DNA from: JBGFRR01 sp041695045
Lineage (GTDB): Bacteria; Bacteroidota; Ignavibacteria; UBA10030
Assembly (NCBI GenBank): GCA_041695045.1
Contig: JBGFRR010000027.1
Location: 1-6,940, forward strand
Direction of reading: 5' to 3'
DNA length: 6,940 nucleotides
The notes below the pieces were generated by a model. The model saw nothing but the letters and a program-made list of their open reading frames with translations, did not search any database and was not told the origin of the DNA. Below are positions 6,660-6,940 of this stretch, piece after piece. Position 1 is the stretch's first letter, and the number at the start of each line of letters is the position of its first letter. A program made the position numbers and the translations under genes.

Positions 6660-6707
6660 TAATGTTTTAAGTTTTTTTCTGCTGAGTAGTTACGTTACGA
6701 TTTCTGT

Positions 6708-6940
6708 TTATCTTCCCAAATACGTGATGGATGTCGCCTTGATGATTGCGACAATTTTCGTTCCGGGCTTGATACCCAGCGATGCAACTGCTTCCGGAGT
6801 AACTAACACCCGCAGGGGCGGATCTTGCAATGTAACAATGACCGTTTCTCCTACATTCACGACAGAATCAACCATTGTCCAAAAACAATTGCGCGCGGAA
6901 ATGCCTTGGAGCATACCATTCGCCAACAATATGTCGTGAG
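6708..6940 (-). CDS. modC: C-terminal TOBE/Mop (molybdate-binding) domain of a probable ModC-type ABC ATPase (partial)
   Basis: The frame is open to the right window edge, and 76 residues are visible before the TAA at 6708-6710. They begin HDILANG and continue with ISARN, the hallmark opening of a molbindin-type TOBE domain. These are followed by VGETVIVTL, LRVLVTPEAVASLGI and a closing KPGTKIVAIIKATSI, the usual G..V.A.IKAT ending. In ModC, the cytoplasmic ATPase of the molybdate importer, this domain follows the nucleotide-binding domain and a linker of the form ...DILLA...SARN, which the start of this fragment resembles. A free-standing Mop/molbindin of about 70 residues starting at the in-frame TTG (6929) is possible, and tungstate or other TOBE-containing ABC ATPases are alternatives. 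The ATPase motifs would lie outside the window, so the gene symbol is provisional. It is the upstream neighbour of tldE on the same strand, separated by the 295-base gap. Confidence 0.65.
   Translation of the reverse strand, partial: HDILLANGMLQGISARNCFWTMVDSVVNVGETVIVTLQDPPLRVLVTPEAVASLGIKPGTKIVAIIKATSITYLGR

Larger units (their letters stand above)
6463..6696. mobile_element. MITE-like non-coding element with two-block terminal inverted repeats
   Basis: The outer arms are a perfect 15-bp inverted repeat: AACGTAACTACTCAG at 6463-6477 and its complement at 6682-6696. After unmatched spacers of 13 and 22 bases come inner arms matching at 17 of 18 positions: 6491-6508 and, inverted, 6642-6659. 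The core of about 130 bases has no evident gene. GTTACGA occurs just outside the left arm (6454-6460) and at the end of the right arm (6694-6700). It could be a target-site duplication, but it overlaps the right arm by three bases and sets the ends off by about five, so this is uncertain. Size, lack of coding capacity and arm structure suit a miniature inverted-repeat element moved by a transposase encoded elsewhere. A structured RNA or palindromic repeat unit is the alternative. The inverted repeats are directly visible; mobility is inferred. Confidence 0.55.
6413..6707. other. Non-coding gap between the TOBE-domain gene and tldE
   Basis: This 295-base gap is visibly richer in A+T than the flanking genes, with an eight-A run at 6517-6524 and a seven-T run at 6672-6678. 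I see no convincing reading frame on either strand. Most of it (6463-6696) is taken up by the inverted-repeat element described separately. The remaining 50 bases next to tldE (6413-6462) must hold its ribosome binding site and perhaps a promoter, but I see no convincing -35/-10 pair. Confidence 0.7.

Noticed and set aside
6672..6678. T-run at the right arm as an intrinsic terminator
   Set aside because: No compact GC-rich stem precedes it on the + strand, and the - strand gene ending at 6708 would read it as an A-run; it fits better as spacer of the inverted-repeat element.
6724..6939. A 71-codon + strand frame at the right edge
   Set aside because: It is the antisense shadow of the TOBE-domain coding frame, which has clear family motifs.

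Overview
The window is ordinary, densely coded bacterial DNA of middling G+C. It holds five complete protein genes, the cut-off end of a sixth at the right edge, and possibly the last codons of another at the left edge. No rRNA, tRNA, CRISPR array or transposase gene is visible. Nothing fixes the taxon. The gene families and orphan-style GAF histidine kinase would fit a lineage of the Bacteroidota/Chlorobiota (FCB) type, but that is a low-confidence guess.

Layout. On the + strand, bases 68-2106 form a two-gene unit: thiamine pyrophosphokinase (thiN) and a sodium:solute symporter, joined by a 4-base ATGA stop/start overlap. A frame open from base 1 to a stop at 73-75 may be the tail of a preceding gene. 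Bases 2107-2214 separate this unit from convergent genes and contain a perfect 6-bp palindrome. On the - strand, reading right to left, are the C-terminal molybdate-binding (TOBE/Mop) end of a probable ModC-type ABC ATPase (6940-6708), a 295-base non-coding gap, a PmbA/TldE-family gene (6412-5072), a soluble GAF-GAF histidine kinase (5051-3222) 20 bases further on, and, after a 122-base gap, a membrane-anchored SPFH/prohibitin-like gene (3099-2215) with a textbook ribosome binding site.

How the genes relate. The ATGA overlap suggests that kinase and transporter are made together. The simplest reading is uptake of thiamine or a precursor followed by pyrophosphorylation, which makes this SSS protein a candidate vitamin transporter. 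The - strand trio tldE-kinase-SPFH may be one transcription unit, but the products do not form a recognised pathway. TldE lacks an adjacent tldD, and the kinase lacks an adjacent response regulator.

The least ordinary stretch is the gap at 6413-6707. It is almost filled by an AT-rich, non-coding element of about 234 bases with two-block inverted-repeat arms (a perfect 15-bp outer block and a 17/18 inner block made of tandem CACAGATT octamers). It resembles a miniature inverted-repeat transposable element or a large structured repeat. No clearly new multi-gene system is visible.
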